A stretch of 64,000 nucleotides of DNA from NCBI RefSeq assembly GCF_036492425.1, contig NZ_AP025292.1, positions 1,612,001-1,676,000 on the forward strand, written 5' to 3'. The notes under the pieces are model-generated. The model saw only the letters and a list, made by a program, of their open reading frames with translations, searched no databases and was not told the DNA's origin. How positions within the stretch are numbered: position 1 is the first letter of the stretch; the number at the start of each line of letters is the position of its first letter. This document shows positions 52,217 to 61,020 of this stretch, one piece after another. This stretch comes from Persicobacter psychrovividus. Its GTDB lineage: Bacteria > Bacteroidota > Bacteroidia > Cytophagales > Cyclobacteriaceae. The position numbers were made by a program, and so were the translations under genes.

Positions 52217-53711
52217 TAGCCTGTCGAATATTTTCAAAAAACATGTACACGAGTTAAGCAGCCATTTGAACGCTCATCATTGCTTTTGCCACGGCTTCCT
52301 TATCTTTGATTTCTGCCACTTTTACGGTGTCAAATCCTGAAACAAGTTCGGCAATTTCATTTTCTTTCACAAAAAATAAGGGAATGGTCAGCAAGTGGTT
52401 GGTGCACATTTTCTGTGGGTGGCTGCTCATTTTTGATTTGTACTTTCCGAATACGCTTTCGATGATAGCACTGCAACAAAAAGGGATGTCTTCACCAATC
52501 GTTTTATAGGTTTTATGAAAATAATGAGTGATTTTTTCTCTGAATATAGTTGGCCGATCCCCTTCGAGTTCTTCCATTTTTTGAGTTAATTTCAAAATAG
52601 TTTTGTGACTTATCCCTTCCGTTCTGCCAACCGACAATATTTCTTTGATCACTGGGGTCAAAGATATCAAATCCTTGATGAAAGGTGTATGATCACTGAT
52701 TTGGAGGAGGCTCAAAGCCGCACCTTTGCTTTCTTCGGCGACATTTTTCAGCTCAGGACCGACCTTTCTAAACCACTTTTCATATTGCCCAAGCTGATGA
52801 AACCTACAATGATGCCTTACTTTTGGAGGGGCCAAATGTGCATATTCCCCACACGCTAAATCTTTTCTGAGTTCACCAACCCATTTGATGAAATTCTTGT
52901 AATCATCTGTATCGTTATATAGATTTTTCAGTGTCCTTGATACTTCATGGGTGATATCCGAAACATGATCAAGCCCCAGCAAGGCTGTAGCCTTAAGTAA
53001 ATTAGAACCTTTATCGCTTAGGACATATTGAATTTTCAGCTTCTGAACGAGTGGTTGAAGTTCCTTATAAATTACATCTGCCGACCAACCTTTTTTCGCA
53101 CCAAGATAAACCAAGTGACAGTCCTCAAAACGTAATGTACGCTGCTGGTCAGAAACCGACACAGGAACGGCAAGTACCAAAAACAATTTCTTCCCGTTGA
53201 ATGAAATGCTTTCATCACAAATCAAAACACATGGCCGCTCAGGTGAAAATGGTTCGATGGCCTGCATTCCTGCTTTTTTTAACCAATTATCAATCGTCGA
53301 ATGGTCAGGGCATTTACTATCTATGTGCATTTGTTGAATGAAAATACGCAATACCGTCTCACTATCACGAAGGCTCATGCTGGTTTCAGTATGTAAAATT
53401 AAAGCCAAAGTAATAATGGCCGAACAGTAGCTGTGGTGCTTGATTTTTTTCCCACCAAACTCCGACTTGTTTTTAGACTTTTCCTCTTTGTACTTCTTTT
53501 CCCAAAAAGAAGCCCGAGCCTTATATCTTTTAATTTTGATACTGTCGTTTCGCCTTTTTCGTTTGGCTCTTTCTGTTGACTTTTTCTTTTTTAGAGATTG
53601 TTTGTTATTTTTAAAACTCAAAGCGATTCTGGTAAGGTTGAATGACGGTTTGGACACTCAAATTTAACCTTTTTTCTGGAATCGCTTTTTTTGTGAATTT
53701 TCGACAGGCTA
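52217..53711 (-). mobile_element. Intact DDE insertion sequence (1,495 bp), family not assigned
   Basis: Terminal inverted repeats: TAGCCTGTCGAA is perfect for 12 bp at both ends (52217-52228 and complement of 53700-53711), with weaker similarity further in (CAAAAAA at both ends). A 9-bp direct repeat AGGTCTGAT flanks it. One full-length transposase gene fills the element. The 9-bp duplication resembles IS4-group behaviour, but I could not place the family. Confidence 0.92.
52254..53657 (-). CDS. DDE transposase of the 1,495-bp IS
   Basis: 467 aa. A very basic N terminus (residues 15-70, KKKKSTERAKRKRR...) is followed by a helix-rich DNA-binding region with CPDHSTIDNWLKKAG. The RNase H-like core has Asp in VLICDESISFNGKK (about residue 147), Asp in YVLSDKGSNLLKA (about residue 213) and a likely catalytic Glu in AIIESVFGKYKSKM (about residue 405). 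No frameshift or stop, so it may be active. Confidence 0.85.
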   Translation of the reverse strand: MSKPSFNLTRIALSFKNNKQSLKKKKSTERAKRKRRNDSIKIKRYKARASFWEKKYKEEKSKNKSEFGGKKIKHHSYCSAIITLALILHTETSMSLRDSETVLRIFIQQMHIDSKCPDHSTIDNWLKKAGMQAIEPFSPERPCVLICDESISFNGKKLFLVLAVPVSVSDQQRTLRFEDCHLVYLGAKKGWSADVIYKELQPLVQKLKIQYVLSDKGSNLLKATALLGLDHVSDITHEVSRTLKNLYNDTDDYKNFIKWVGELRKDLACGEYAHLAPPKVRHHCRFHQLGQYEKWFRKVGPELKNVAEESKGAALSLLQISDHTPFIKDLISLTPVIKEILSVGRTEGISHKTILKLTQKMEELEGDRPTIFREKITHYFHKTYKTIGEDIPFCCSAIIESVFGKYKSKMSSHPQKMCTNHLLTIPLFFVKENEIAELVSGFDTVKVAEIKDKEAVAKAMMSVQMAA

Positions 53712-53720
53712 AGGTCTGAT
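53712..53720. repeat. Target-site duplication, right copy (AGGTCTGAT)
   Basis: Direct repeat of 52208-52216, immediately outside the right IS end. Confidence 0.85.
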
Positions 53721-53768
53721 AATTACCGACAAGACCGACAACAATTGACGACTCACGAATTGCAGGAC

Positions 53769-53799
53769 AAAAAAAACACAGCAATAATTGCTGTGTTTT
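53769..53799 (-). terminator. Terminator of the folC-trmB-PAP2 unit
   Basis: Perfect 12-bp stem AAAACACAGCAA / TTGCTGTGTTTT (53773-53784, 53788-53799) with a T tract on the minus strand, right after the PAP2 stop. Confidence 0.85.
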
Positions 53800-53805
53800 C
53801 TGTAC

Positions 53806-54432
53806 TTAGAATAATGGTTTAGCCCATTTTTTTCGCAGTTGCGGATGCCAATAGTTCATATGATAATGAACGGCAAAAGCGCAACCCATTCCGAGCAGTG
53901 AACCGAAATAGATATCCACCAGGAAGTGTTGTGCCAGATACACCCTTGAGATGGCGGTTGTCAGTGCGATAACCAACCACAAGGTTGCCCAGCTGGATTT
54001 CCGTGCAACAATGATCAGGTAACCACAAACGGCAAAAATCATTGCAGTATGCCCTGACGGAAACGACCACCGACTGTGTAGGCTTACGCCTTCCACAATG
54101 TTCAGTGTAACATCATGAGGCCACCAGGCCGACGGTCTTGGAATATCAAAAGCCCTCTTGGCAATGAATGTCAGGATCGTCTGAACGATAATCACCAGTG
54201 CCCCTTCAAACAAAACATAACGACTGATGCGCGCGAGCCCAATGGCAAAGAGCACCAATGTCACCCCTTCTCCGAGTTTGGTGGCATATTTAAAGAACAC
54301 ATCCCCAAATGGAAAATGGTGATGGTTCACCCAAATTTCTACAGGTCCTTTCCCATACATCAGCAACAAGTAACCTGCGATCAGCAGAAACAGGCCGTAT
54401 ATGGGCATTACAACTTTTAGTTTGTTTTTCAT
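53806..54432 (-). CDS. PAP2-family membrane phosphatase
   Basis: 208 aa with five to six membrane helices. All three phosphatase motifs are present: KRAFDIPRP (KxxxxxxRP), FPSGHTAM (PSGH) and SRVYLAQHFLVD (SRxxxxxHxxxD). Likely a lipid phosphatase (phosphatidate, undecaprenyl diphosphate or lipid A phosphate); the substrate is open. Its ATG overlaps the trmB stop by 4 bases. Confidence 0.92.
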   Translation of the reverse strand: MKNKLKVVMPIYGLFLLIAGYLLLMYGKGPVEIWVNHHHFPFGDVFFKYATKLGEGVTLVLFAIGLARISRYVLFEGALVIIVQTILTFIAKRAFDIPRPSAWWPHDVTLNIVEGVSLHSRWSFPSGHTAMIFAVCGYLIIVARKSSWATLWLVIALTTAISRVYLAQHFLVDIYFGSLLGMGCAFAVHYHMNYWHPQLRKKWAKPLF

Positions 54433-55121
54433 TTGGTATAAGTGGTAGGAATGGATTGATCAAATTTAAATTTAAGATATTTGATATCCTCTCCTTTCTC
54501 TGTAAAGAGCTTTTCATAATGGGTTTTAATGCCATAATGCTCCTTCAGTAACTCCTCCTCTTTGTACAAATCAAATGTGTACTCCAAATTCAAAATATCC
54601 TTTCGTGCTTTCAGTACTTCAAGGGTGTATTCAAATAATGGCGTGTTGTCCGTTTTGAATTTCACCCAGCCGTCTTTGGCCATCAATTTTTTATACATTT
54701 CCAAAAATCTCGGGTGCGTCAGTCGGCGCTTTTCATCCCTGTCTTTTGGTCGTGGGTCAGGGAAGGTAATCCAAAGCTCGTCAATCTCTTCCTTATCGAA
54801 TAACTTTTCAATATGCAGAATTTCTGTTCTCAGAAAAGCGATATTCTCAAGTCCTTCCTCAATGGCTTTGGAACTGCCGAGCCAGATTCTGGCCCCTTTA
54901 ATATCCACCCCAATATGGTTTTTGTCTGGGTTGGTACGCCCCAAGCCTACTGTATATTCTCCTCTTCCGCAGGCTAACTCAACCACCAAAGGTTGATTTT
55001 TCGGGAAATGGTCACTATTCCACTTCCCCTTAATTACCTCGAACTTTTCTTTTCCTGGTTCAATAATATTGTATCGAACCGCATTATCAGCAAAACGTGC
55101 TAATTTACTGCATCTCCCCAT
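54429..55121 (-). CDS. trmB: tRNA (guanine-N7-)-methyltransferase
   Basis: 230 aa class-I SAM methyltransferase. SAM loop VVELACGRGEYTVGL (about residues 47-61), HIGVDIKGARIW, and the TrmB motif ITFPDPRPKDRDEKRRLTHPRF (about residues 119-140). It makes m7G46 in tRNA variable loops. In one unit with folC upstream (6 bases) and PAP2 downstream (4-base overlap). Confidence 0.95.
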   Translation of the reverse strand: MGRCSKLARFADNAVRYNIIEPGKEKFEVIKGKWNSDHFPKNQPLVVELACGRGEYTVGLGRTNPDKNHIGVDIKGARIWLGSSKAIEEGLENIAFLRTEILHIEKLFDKEEIDELWITFPDPRPKDRDEKRRLTHPRFLEMYKKLMAKDGWVKFKTDNTPLFEYTLEVLKARKDILNLEYTFDLYKEEELLKEHYGIKTHYEKLFTEKGEDIKYLKFKFDQSIPTTYTK

Positions 55122-55127
55122 TGTATT

Positions 55128-56405
55128 CTATAGTTGTTCTATTTCTGCGACGACGAATGTACTGCCGCCTATAAAAATCAAATCTTTTTCCGTTGCCATT
55201 GCTTTGGCCTGCTCAATTGCCTGAGCCACCGTGCCACAATCCTGCCCCTTGAGACCTTGTTTTTCAGCCATGGCAAGCAATTCCGACGAAGCCATCGCTC
55301 TCGGCACTTGCGCCTGAGAGAACAAATATGTTGCCGATTGCGGTAATAGCGAAAGAATTGGTGACAAGTCTTTGTCATTGACCATCCCCCAGACGATAAA
55401 CAGTCGCTCGAATTGCTCCGTTTTCAGCTGTTCCATCACGGCGGTTACCCCATCGATATTATGTCCTGTATCACAAATTATTTTTGGTGATTCAGCCAGC
55501 ACCTGCCAACGCCCTTTTAGGCCAGTCAGGCTGACAACCTCTTCCAGGCCAGCAACTATATCGCCAAGCTCAATATGCCAGCCCATACTTTTAAGGCTCA
55601 AAACCATTTCAAGCACCGCAAGAATATTTTCTTTCTGATAGCTTCCTTTCAGTTGTGGTGCCACTGCAAACGAAATACCGTCCTGCTCCGAAGAAATCAC
55701 ATACAGACCTCCCTGTTCTTTCAGTTGCCAATAATCCGATGGGTAAACTAAACCTGCATTTTTCTCCTCAGCGATCTTTTCAAAAACAGGAATCAGTGCC
55801 TCCTGCTTTCTCCCGATAATCACGGGAACCTCTTTCTTGATAATGCCCGCCTTTTCAGCCGCAATTTCCTCAAGCGTTTCCCCAAGCATCCCCTGGTGAT
55901 CAAGGCCAATATTGGTGATCATCGTCGCCATTGGCGAAAGCACATTGGTGGAATCAAGTCGGCCACCAAGCCCTACTTCAACAATCGCAATATCCACAGC
56001 TTCCTGCGCAAAATAGTCGAAAGCCATCGCCACGGTCAATTCAAAAAATGAAGGAGAAACATCCTCGATCATATCCTGATGCTTTGCCACAAAATCCACC
56101 ACATCCTGCTCCGCAATTTCCTGCCCATTCACTTTAATGCGCTCCCGAAAACTCTTTAAATGCGGAGAGGTATATAAACCGACTTTGAAACCTGCGGACT
56201 GCATCACGGCGGCAATCATATGTGAACAACTGCCTTTGCCATTCGTGCCAGCGATATGGACACTCTTGAATTTTTCCTGCGGATTGCCCAAAGCATCGCA
56301 CAAATTCAAAGTATTGGTGAGGTCCTTTTTGAATGCCGTCGCTCCCTGACGCTGAAACATCGGCAACTGTTGATACAAAAAGTCAAGTGTTTCTTTATAA
56401 TTCAT
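55128..56405 (-). CDS. folC: Bifunctional dihydrofolate synthase / folylpolyglutamate synthase
   Basis: 425 aa Mur-ligase-like enzyme. P-loop HIAGTNGKGSCSHMIAAVMQ (about residues 48-67), VEVGLGGRLDSTNV, ITNIGLDHQGMLGETLEEIAAEKAGIIK with the carbamylated-Lys region, and CDTGHNIDGV (about residue 311) for the second half. It adds glutamate to dihydropteroate and folates. First gene of the minus-strand unit folC-trmB-PAP2. Confidence 0.95.
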   Translation of the reverse strand: MNYKETLDFLYQQLPMFQRQGATAFKKDLTNTLNLCDALGNPQEKFKSVHIAGTNGKGSCSHMIAAVMQSAGFKVGLYTSPHLKSFRERIKVNGQEIAEQDVVDFVAKHQDMIEDVSPSFFELTVAMAFDYFAQEAVDIAIVEVGLGGRLDSTNVLSPMATMITNIGLDHQGMLGETLEEIAAEKAGIIKKEVPVIIGRKQEALIPVFEKIAEEKNAGLVYPSDYWQLKEQGGLYVISSEQDGISFAVAPQLKGSYQKENILAVLEMVLSLKSMGWHIELGDIVAGLEEVVSLTGLKGRWQVLAESPKIICDTGHNIDGVTAVMEQLKTEQFERLFIVWGMVNDKDLSPILSLLPQSATYLFSQAQVPRAMASSELLAMAEKQGLKGQDCGTVAQAIEQAKAMATEKDLIFIGGSTFVVAEIEQL

Positions 56406-56583
56406 AATTTGATCAACCTAAAGTAATAATTAGGCTATTTTTGCTGATTAAGTAGGACAAAAATACAAAATTGATCCATACCCCACCGTTTTTATCTAAT
56501 ATTTCCACTGATCAGCTTAGAAGGCAAACCAAACGGCAGTAATCAAGATATAATATAGAAGACCCATTAATCCTGTGCTGCCC

Positions 56584-57174
56584 ATGAACTCCGTAAAAAC
56601 CTATATGCTCCTCTTACTGCTGATGATCAACGGTGTTCAATTTGCAACAGCACAATTGCTCATGTTTGATATTTTTATTGGCGGAAAAGTGGTTGGTGAG
56701 ATGCAGGTGGAGAAAAAGCTTCAAGGATCACTTGAACAATACTCCATGAAATCCTCCATGGAAGTGAATCTTTTCAAAAAGATGATCAATGAATTTACCA
56801 TTAATGTAGAGTATATCAATGGCAAATTGACCTACAGTTATTTTGAAAATTACTTAAATCAAGACTTGAAGGAAAAAACGATCATCCAGACAAAACAAGG
56901 AAAACTCTCTGTCACCAAGGAAGATGACCATTATTTTATAGGTGAAGTACCTTTTTCCATCATTCGTGCATATTTTGAAAAACCTACTGGACAAAAAGTG
57001 CTTTTCAGCGAAAGACTCGGTGAGTTCCTCGACCTGAAAAAAGAAAGTGAAAATGCCTATAAATTAAAGGTAGGCATGATGAAGGAAAGTCATTTCTATT
57101 ATCAGGACAATAAATGCGTGAAAGTGGAAGGTAAATTTGGGCCAACAAGCTTTACTTTCTTACGTCAAAAATAA
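56584..57174 (+). CDS. Secreted DUF6134-like protein
   Basis: 196 aa from ATG 56584 (MNSVKTYMLLLLLMINGVQFATAQ), a signal peptide; a GTG three codons upstream is less likely. The rest is beta-rich, FDIFIGGKVVGEMQVEKK at the start and EGKFGPTSFTF at the end, a pattern of DUF6134 proteins of Bacteroidota with unknown role. Monocistronic. Confidence 0.65.
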   Translation: MNSVKTYMLLLLLMINGVQFATAQLLMFDIFIGGKVVGEMQVEKKLQGSLEQYSMKSSMEVNLFKKMINEFTINVEYINGKLTYSYFENYLNQDLKEKTIIQTKQGKLSVTKEDDHYFIGEVPFSIIRAYFEKPTGQKVLFSERLGEFLDLKKESENAYKLKVGMMKESHFYYQDNKCVKVEGKFGPTSFTFLRQK

Positions 57175-57253
57175 AATAATACAAATGTTGAATAATCATC
57201 GTTTTCGAGCATTTTTTAATGGAAATTTTTATGCAAACGATTGAAATTTCACC

Positions 57254-57261
57254 TATCTTTG
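57254..57261 (+). promoter_or_regulatory. -7 box candidate of the 40-aa gene
   Basis: TATCTTTG matches TAnnTTTG exactly, 37 bases before the ATG at 57299. The -33 element is not clear. Confidence 0.4.
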
Positions 57262-57298
57262 TTTTATAAAATATCCCCCAATATTTATATAAACAGAT

Positions 57299-57421
57299 AT
57301 GTCTAACGATTTTTCACATTCCGCCCCTATTGCAAGTGCAGCAAAATTTTACAAAGAATGGCAAGCCAAACAGTCTGCCAAAGGTAAAAACGACAACAGT
57401 AAACCAAACAAAAAGAAGTAA
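57299..57421 (+). CDS. 40-aa basic small protein
   Basis: A short ORF bracketed by a -7-like box and a terminator: MSNDFSHSAPIASAAKFYKE, then WQAKQSAKGKNDN and a Lys-rich end SKPNKKKK-type tail. Eleven of 40 residues are Lys. Coding is supported by its transcription-unit layout rather than by a family match. Such small basic proteins may bind nucleic acid or ribosomes; that is only a guess. Confidence 0.6.
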   Translation: MSNDFSHSAPIASAAKFYKEWQAKQSAKGKNDNSKPNKKK

Positions 57422-57449
57422 GCCCCCAATTACTTCTCCCCCAAAAACG

Positions 57450-57484
57450 AATCCCGGCAAGCCTATTTTGTCGGGATTTTTTTT
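57450..57484 (+). terminator. Terminator after the 40-aa gene
   Basis: AATCCCGGCA (57450-57459) / TGTCGGGATT (57469-57478), one G-U pair, and eight Ts. Confidence 0.85.
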
Positions 57485-57573
57485 GCTTTAGGCAATCTCA
57501 AGGGTATAAAACATCCTTCTTTCACAAATTTTTCATTACCTTTACAGTCTAATATATTGTATTAATACCTAAA

Positions 57574-58578
57574 ATGGACAGTACACATCCCGCATTAAGC
57601 GAAGAGGGCTTTATAAACGCGCCCGTAAATCCTGAATTAGATCTTGTTGCTGAGATCAAGAAATTGAAGAAGGAAAAAAATGCCGTAATTCTTGGGCATT
57701 ATTACATCACAGGTGACCTTCAGGACATCTCTGACCACCTCGGTGACAGCCTTGGGCTTGCACGTGCAGCGGCAGATACCGATGCTGAAGTGATCGTTTT
57801 CCTTGGCGTACACTTTATGGGAGAGACGGCGAAGATCCTCAACCCCCACAAAAAAGTGATTATTCCTGATCTTAAAGCTTCTTGTTCCCTCGCAGAATCT
57901 GCTCCTGCAGATGCCTTTGCGGCTTTCAAAGCGCAGCACCCTGATCATATCGTGCTTTCTTACATCAATTGTACCGCCGACATCAAGGCGCTTTCTGATG
58001 TAATCGTGACTTCTTCCAATGCCGTTCAGATTGTCGAATCTTTCCCAAAAGATCAGAAGATTATCTTTGCTCCTGATAAAAACCTCGGGAATTACATCAA
58101 CAACCTGACAGGTCGTGAAATGGTCCTTTGGGATGGTGCATGTATCGTTCATGAACAATATTCGCTGGAAAAAATCCTTGACCTTAAAGAGGAGCACCCT
58201 GATGCGGAATTTATCGCCCACCCAGAATGTGAGCGCCCATTGCTAATGGCGGCCGATTTTGTAGGCTCAACCACTGCCCTGTTGCGTTATGTGGAGCAAA
58301 ACAATAAATGCAATAAATTTATCGTGGCCACTGAAAGCGGTATTTTGCATCAAATGCAGAAAAACGCCCCATCGAAAACGCTTATCCCTGCCCCTTCGGT
58401 AGATGCCACCTGTGGCTGTAACGATTGCGCTTTCATGAAGCTCAACACGATGGAAAAATTATACAATGCACTGAAATTTGAGCAGCCAGAAATTCTTTTG
58501 ACTGACGAACAAATAGCATTATCGAAAAAACCTATTGAAAAGATGCTTGAAATCTCCAACAAACTGGGGATAAAATAG
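57574..58578 (+). CDS. nadA: Quinolinate synthase
   Basis: 334 aa. It condenses iminoaspartate with DHAP to quinolinate, using a 4Fe-4S cluster held by three Cys: in [12 protein letters not shown] (about residue 109), in [10 protein letters not shown] (about residue 217) and in [13 protein letters not shown] (about residues 281-286). [23 protein letters not shown] gives the substrate loop. nadB and nadC are not adjacent. Monocistronic. Confidence 0.96.
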   Translation: MDSTHPALSEEGFINAPVNPELDLVAEIKKLKKEKNAVILGHYYITGDLQDISDHLGDSLGLARAAADTDAEVIVFLGVHFMGETAKILNPHKKVIIPDLKASCSLAESAPADAFAAFKAQHPDHIVLSYINCTADIKALSDVIVTSSNAVQIVESFPKDQKIIFAPDKNLGNYINNLTGREMVLWDGACIVHEQYSLEKILDLKEEHPDAEFIAHPECERPLLMAADFVGSTTALLRYVEQNNKCNKFIVATESGILHQMQKNAPSKTLIPAPSVDATCGCNDCAFMKLNTMEKLYNALKFEQPEILLTDEQIALSKKPIEKMLEISNKLGIK

Positions 58579-58626
58579 CGTTTTTATCAGTTTTTGAAAT
58601 AACTTGCATCATATTTGAATGACATT

Positions 58627-58656
58627 AAAGCCTCACCTTTTTGGTTAGGCTTTTTT
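58627..58656 (+). terminator. Terminator after nadA
   Basis: AAAGCCTCACC / GGTTAGGCTTT stem with one mismatch and a T tract. Confidence 0.75.
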
Positions 58657-58767
58657 CATAAGCCATTCCCCTGAAAAGCGTATCAGCTTGAAGATAAGGA
58701 TTTTGGCTTTAAAAACTGTATATTTGTAAGCACCTTCAATGCTTCAAAAAAAATAGATAGATACAAA

Positions 58768-60018
58768 ATGAGAGCACCTTTAAGAAAGGATATTGAAATC
58801 ATGGCTCCTGCGGGAGGGTTTGAATCGTTAATGGCCGCAATTCAGGGTGGCGCAGATTCCATTTATTTTGGGGTTGAGCAACTGAACATGCGTGCACGGG
58901 CGACCATGAACTTCAAGTTGGATGATTTGGAAAAGGTGGCAGGCATCTGCCAGGAACATGGGATTCGTAGCTATTTAACCCTGAACACCATTGTTTACGA
59001 TCACGACATGTCGATTGTAAAGCATGTCTGTAACCGTGTAAAGGAAGCTGGAATCACGGCGATTATCGCCTCAGATCAGGCCGTAATTTCCTATGCACAG
59101 TCTATCGGTGTGGAAATTCATATCTCCACACAGGTGAATATCACCAATGTGGAAACCATCCGTTTTTATGCCCACTTCGCCGATGTCATGGTATTGTCTC
59201 GGGAATTGAGCCTGATGCAGATGAAGCATATCTGCGATGCAGTAGAAAAAGAAGACATTAAGGGTCCTTCAGGAAAACGTGTTCAGATCGAAGTTTTTGC
59301 ACATGGTGCGCTTTGTATGGCCGTTTCTGGGAAGTGCTACATGTCTTTGCATACCTATAATTCGTCGGCCAACCGTGGTGCTTGCAACCAGAACTGTCGC
59401 CGAAAATATACGGTTAAAGATGTTGAAGATCCAAGCATTGAGTTTGAGATCGACAACGAATACATCATGTCGCCGAAAGATTTGTGTACGGTGAATTTCC
59501 TGGATCAGCTTTTGGATACAGGTGTTCAGGTACTGAAAATTGAAGGACGTGGCAAAGGGCCTGAGTATGTTAAGAAGGTGGTCGGTGTTTATCGTAAAGC
59601 AGTTGATGCGATTTACGATGGTACTTACAGCGCCGAAAAAGCGGAAGAATGGATGGACGATTTACGCACCGTTTATAACCGCGATTTCTGGGGAGGCTAT
59701 TATCTCGGTCAGGAAATGGGCGAATGGGCAGACCAGCCAGGTTCGCAGGCCACACAGAAAAAAGTTTACCTTGGTTTAGCGAAGCATTACTTCACCAAAA
59801 TTGGGGTTGCAGAATTTAAAGTGGAGGCACAGAAATTGAAAAAAGGCGACAAACTGCTCATCACTGGTGTAACAACAGGTGTGATGGAGTTGGATGCCGA
59901 GGAAATTCACGTGGATGGGCAGTCGGTGGAAGAAGCCAAGAAAGGCGAAAACTTCTCGATCAAAGTTCCAGACCGCGTACGTCCTTCTGACAAACTTTAT
60001 AAAATCGTTGAGGCATAA
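58768..60018 (+). CDS. trhP: Peptidase U32 family protein (TrhP/YegQ-like)
   Basis: 416 aa. It starts EIMAPAGGFESLMAAIQGGADSIYFG and has the U32 signature EVFAHGALCMAVSGKCYMS (about residues 173-191) and the Cys cluster RGACNQNCRRKY, likely part of an Fe-S site. E. coli TrhP and its relatives hydroxylate U34 of tRNAs rather than act as peptidases. The C-terminal beta-barrel domain is complete. The next gene, a ferredoxin, overlaps by one base (TAATG), implying a functional pair. TrhP rather than another U32 branch is inference. Confidence 0.85.
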   Translation: MRAPLRKDIEIMAPAGGFESLMAAIQGGADSIYFGVEQLNMRARATMNFKLDDLEKVAGICQEHGIRSYLTLNTIVYDHDMSIVKHVCNRVKEAGITAIIASDQAVISYAQSIGVEIHISTQVNITNVETIRFYAHFADVMVLSRELSLMQMKHICDAVEKEDIKGPSGKRVQIEVFAHGALCMAVSGKCYMSLHTYNSSANRGACNQNCRRKYTVKDVEDPSIEFEIDNEYIMSPKDLCTVNFLDQLLDTGVQVLKIEGRGKGPEYVKKVVGVYRKAVDAIYDGTYSAEKAEEWMDDLRTVYNRDFWGGYYLGQEMGEWADQPGSQATQKKVYLGLAKHYFTKIGVAEFKVEAQKLKKGDKLLITGVTTGVMELDAEEIHVDGQSVEEAKKGENFSIKVPDRVRPSDKLYKIVEA

Positions 60019-60245
60019 TGGTTACGATCATCCACCAAAGGGATAAGTGCATCGGTTGCCATTACTGCGTGGAAATCGCATACAACCGTTGGCGAATGTC
60101 CAAAAAGGATGGCAAAAGTGTCCTTTTGGGCGCCCAGAATAAAAGAGGCTTTTGGAGTGTCAAAGTCAGTGAAGATGAATTGGAAGAAAACCAGCGGGCA
60201 GCAAAAGCCTGCCCTGTAAATATCATTCAGGTAAGGGAACACTAA
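60018..60245 (+). CDS. 4Fe-4S ferredoxin
   Basis: 75 aa. One cluster motif CIGCHYC (residues 13-19) with the distant CysPro in AAKACPVNII (residues about 62-64), a 3+1 arrangement like single-cluster ferredoxins (PF13370 type). Translationally coupled to the U32 gene through a shared base. It probably supplies electrons to the U32 protein. Confidence 0.85.
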   Translation: MVTIIHQRDKCIGCHYCVEIAYNRWRMSKKDGKSVLLGAQNKRGFWSVKVSEDELEENQRAAKACPVNIIQVREH

Positions 60246-60261
60246 TTTTTCTTACCCACCA

Positions 60262-60295
60262 AAAAAAGCAAGCATCCATGGGTGCTTGCTTTTTT
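60262..60295 (+). terminator. Terminator of the U32-ferredoxin operon
   Basis: AAAAAGCAAGCATCC / GGTGCTTGCTTTTTT, one G-U pair, strong T tract. Confidence 0.88.
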
Positions 60296-60316
60296 ATTTT
60301 TCACTGAAAAGGGTTA

Positions 60317-60745
60317 TCAAATGCGATTGAGCCCATATTCATTCACCAAAATCTTCTTTCCTGCCTGAAGGGAAAATTTTAGCTCTTCCCAGGCAGTCCC
60401 TCCATTTGATTTCAGGATGAACTCATTGTCGCTGGACTCAATGGAAAATTCAAAATCCGCTAAATCACCATTTTCATTCTTTTGCTGAACAGCCTTCAGG
60501 GAAGATTCCCCAAACTGATTAACAAACACCTTCTGGCCGTGGAGGCTGAAGGCTAATTTCTTCCATGCGGTACCTTCGTGGGATTTAATGGACAGCCCAT
60601 TTTCGGTTTTTTCAAAAATGATTTGAAAAGACTCCGAATGCACCACTGCCCGATTGTTCTCAGCCTCGGCAAAGCCAAATAATAAAAAAGAAATGGCAAT
60701 CAAGGCCGTTAACCCTACGCCAACAAAAGGAAAATATCGAGTCAT
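60317..60745 (-). CDS. Hypothetical secreted protein with an internal duplication
   Basis: 142 aa. N-terminal signal or anchor (residues 8-28). The rest holds two copies of a ~45-residue unit: ENGLSIKSHEGTAWKKLAFSL followed by QKVFVNQFG, and DNEFILKSNGGTAWEELKFSL followed by KKILVNEYG. Each unit looks like a short beta hairpin pair around the GTAW turn. No family is recognised and no partner is evident. Monocistronic. Confidence 0.65.
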   Translation of the reverse strand: MTRYFPFVGVGLTALIAISFLLFGFAEAENNRAVVHSESFQIIFEKTENGLSIKSHEGTAWKKLAFSLHGQKVFVNQFGESSLKAVQQKNENGDLADFEFSIESSDNEFILKSNGGTAWEELKFSLQAGKKILVNEYGLNRI

Positions 60746-61020
60746 AAAAAATGGTTATTTTAAAAAGTAAGTTTGTTACAATTAAAATAGGAATAATAAT
60801 CTTACTTTTCAAGACCTGACCGCTATTCAAACCTCCATTTGATTATCCTCGACCGACTTCTTTTCAATCCGATAAATTTTCCTTTCCTTGCTCAATAATA
60901 AACTGATGGCAAAATGCATGGAAGGCTTTTACTGAAAACAATCGGTACCGACGATACATGCAGCGCCCCAACAATGTGGCCGCCCGACAATGGTTATGAA
61001 CTCAAATAAACTGCACCTCA

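Noticed and set aside
34713-53720. The two insertion sequences as ends of a composite transposon
   Set aside because: They belong to different families, have different target duplications, and bracket housekeeping genes such as mnmA.
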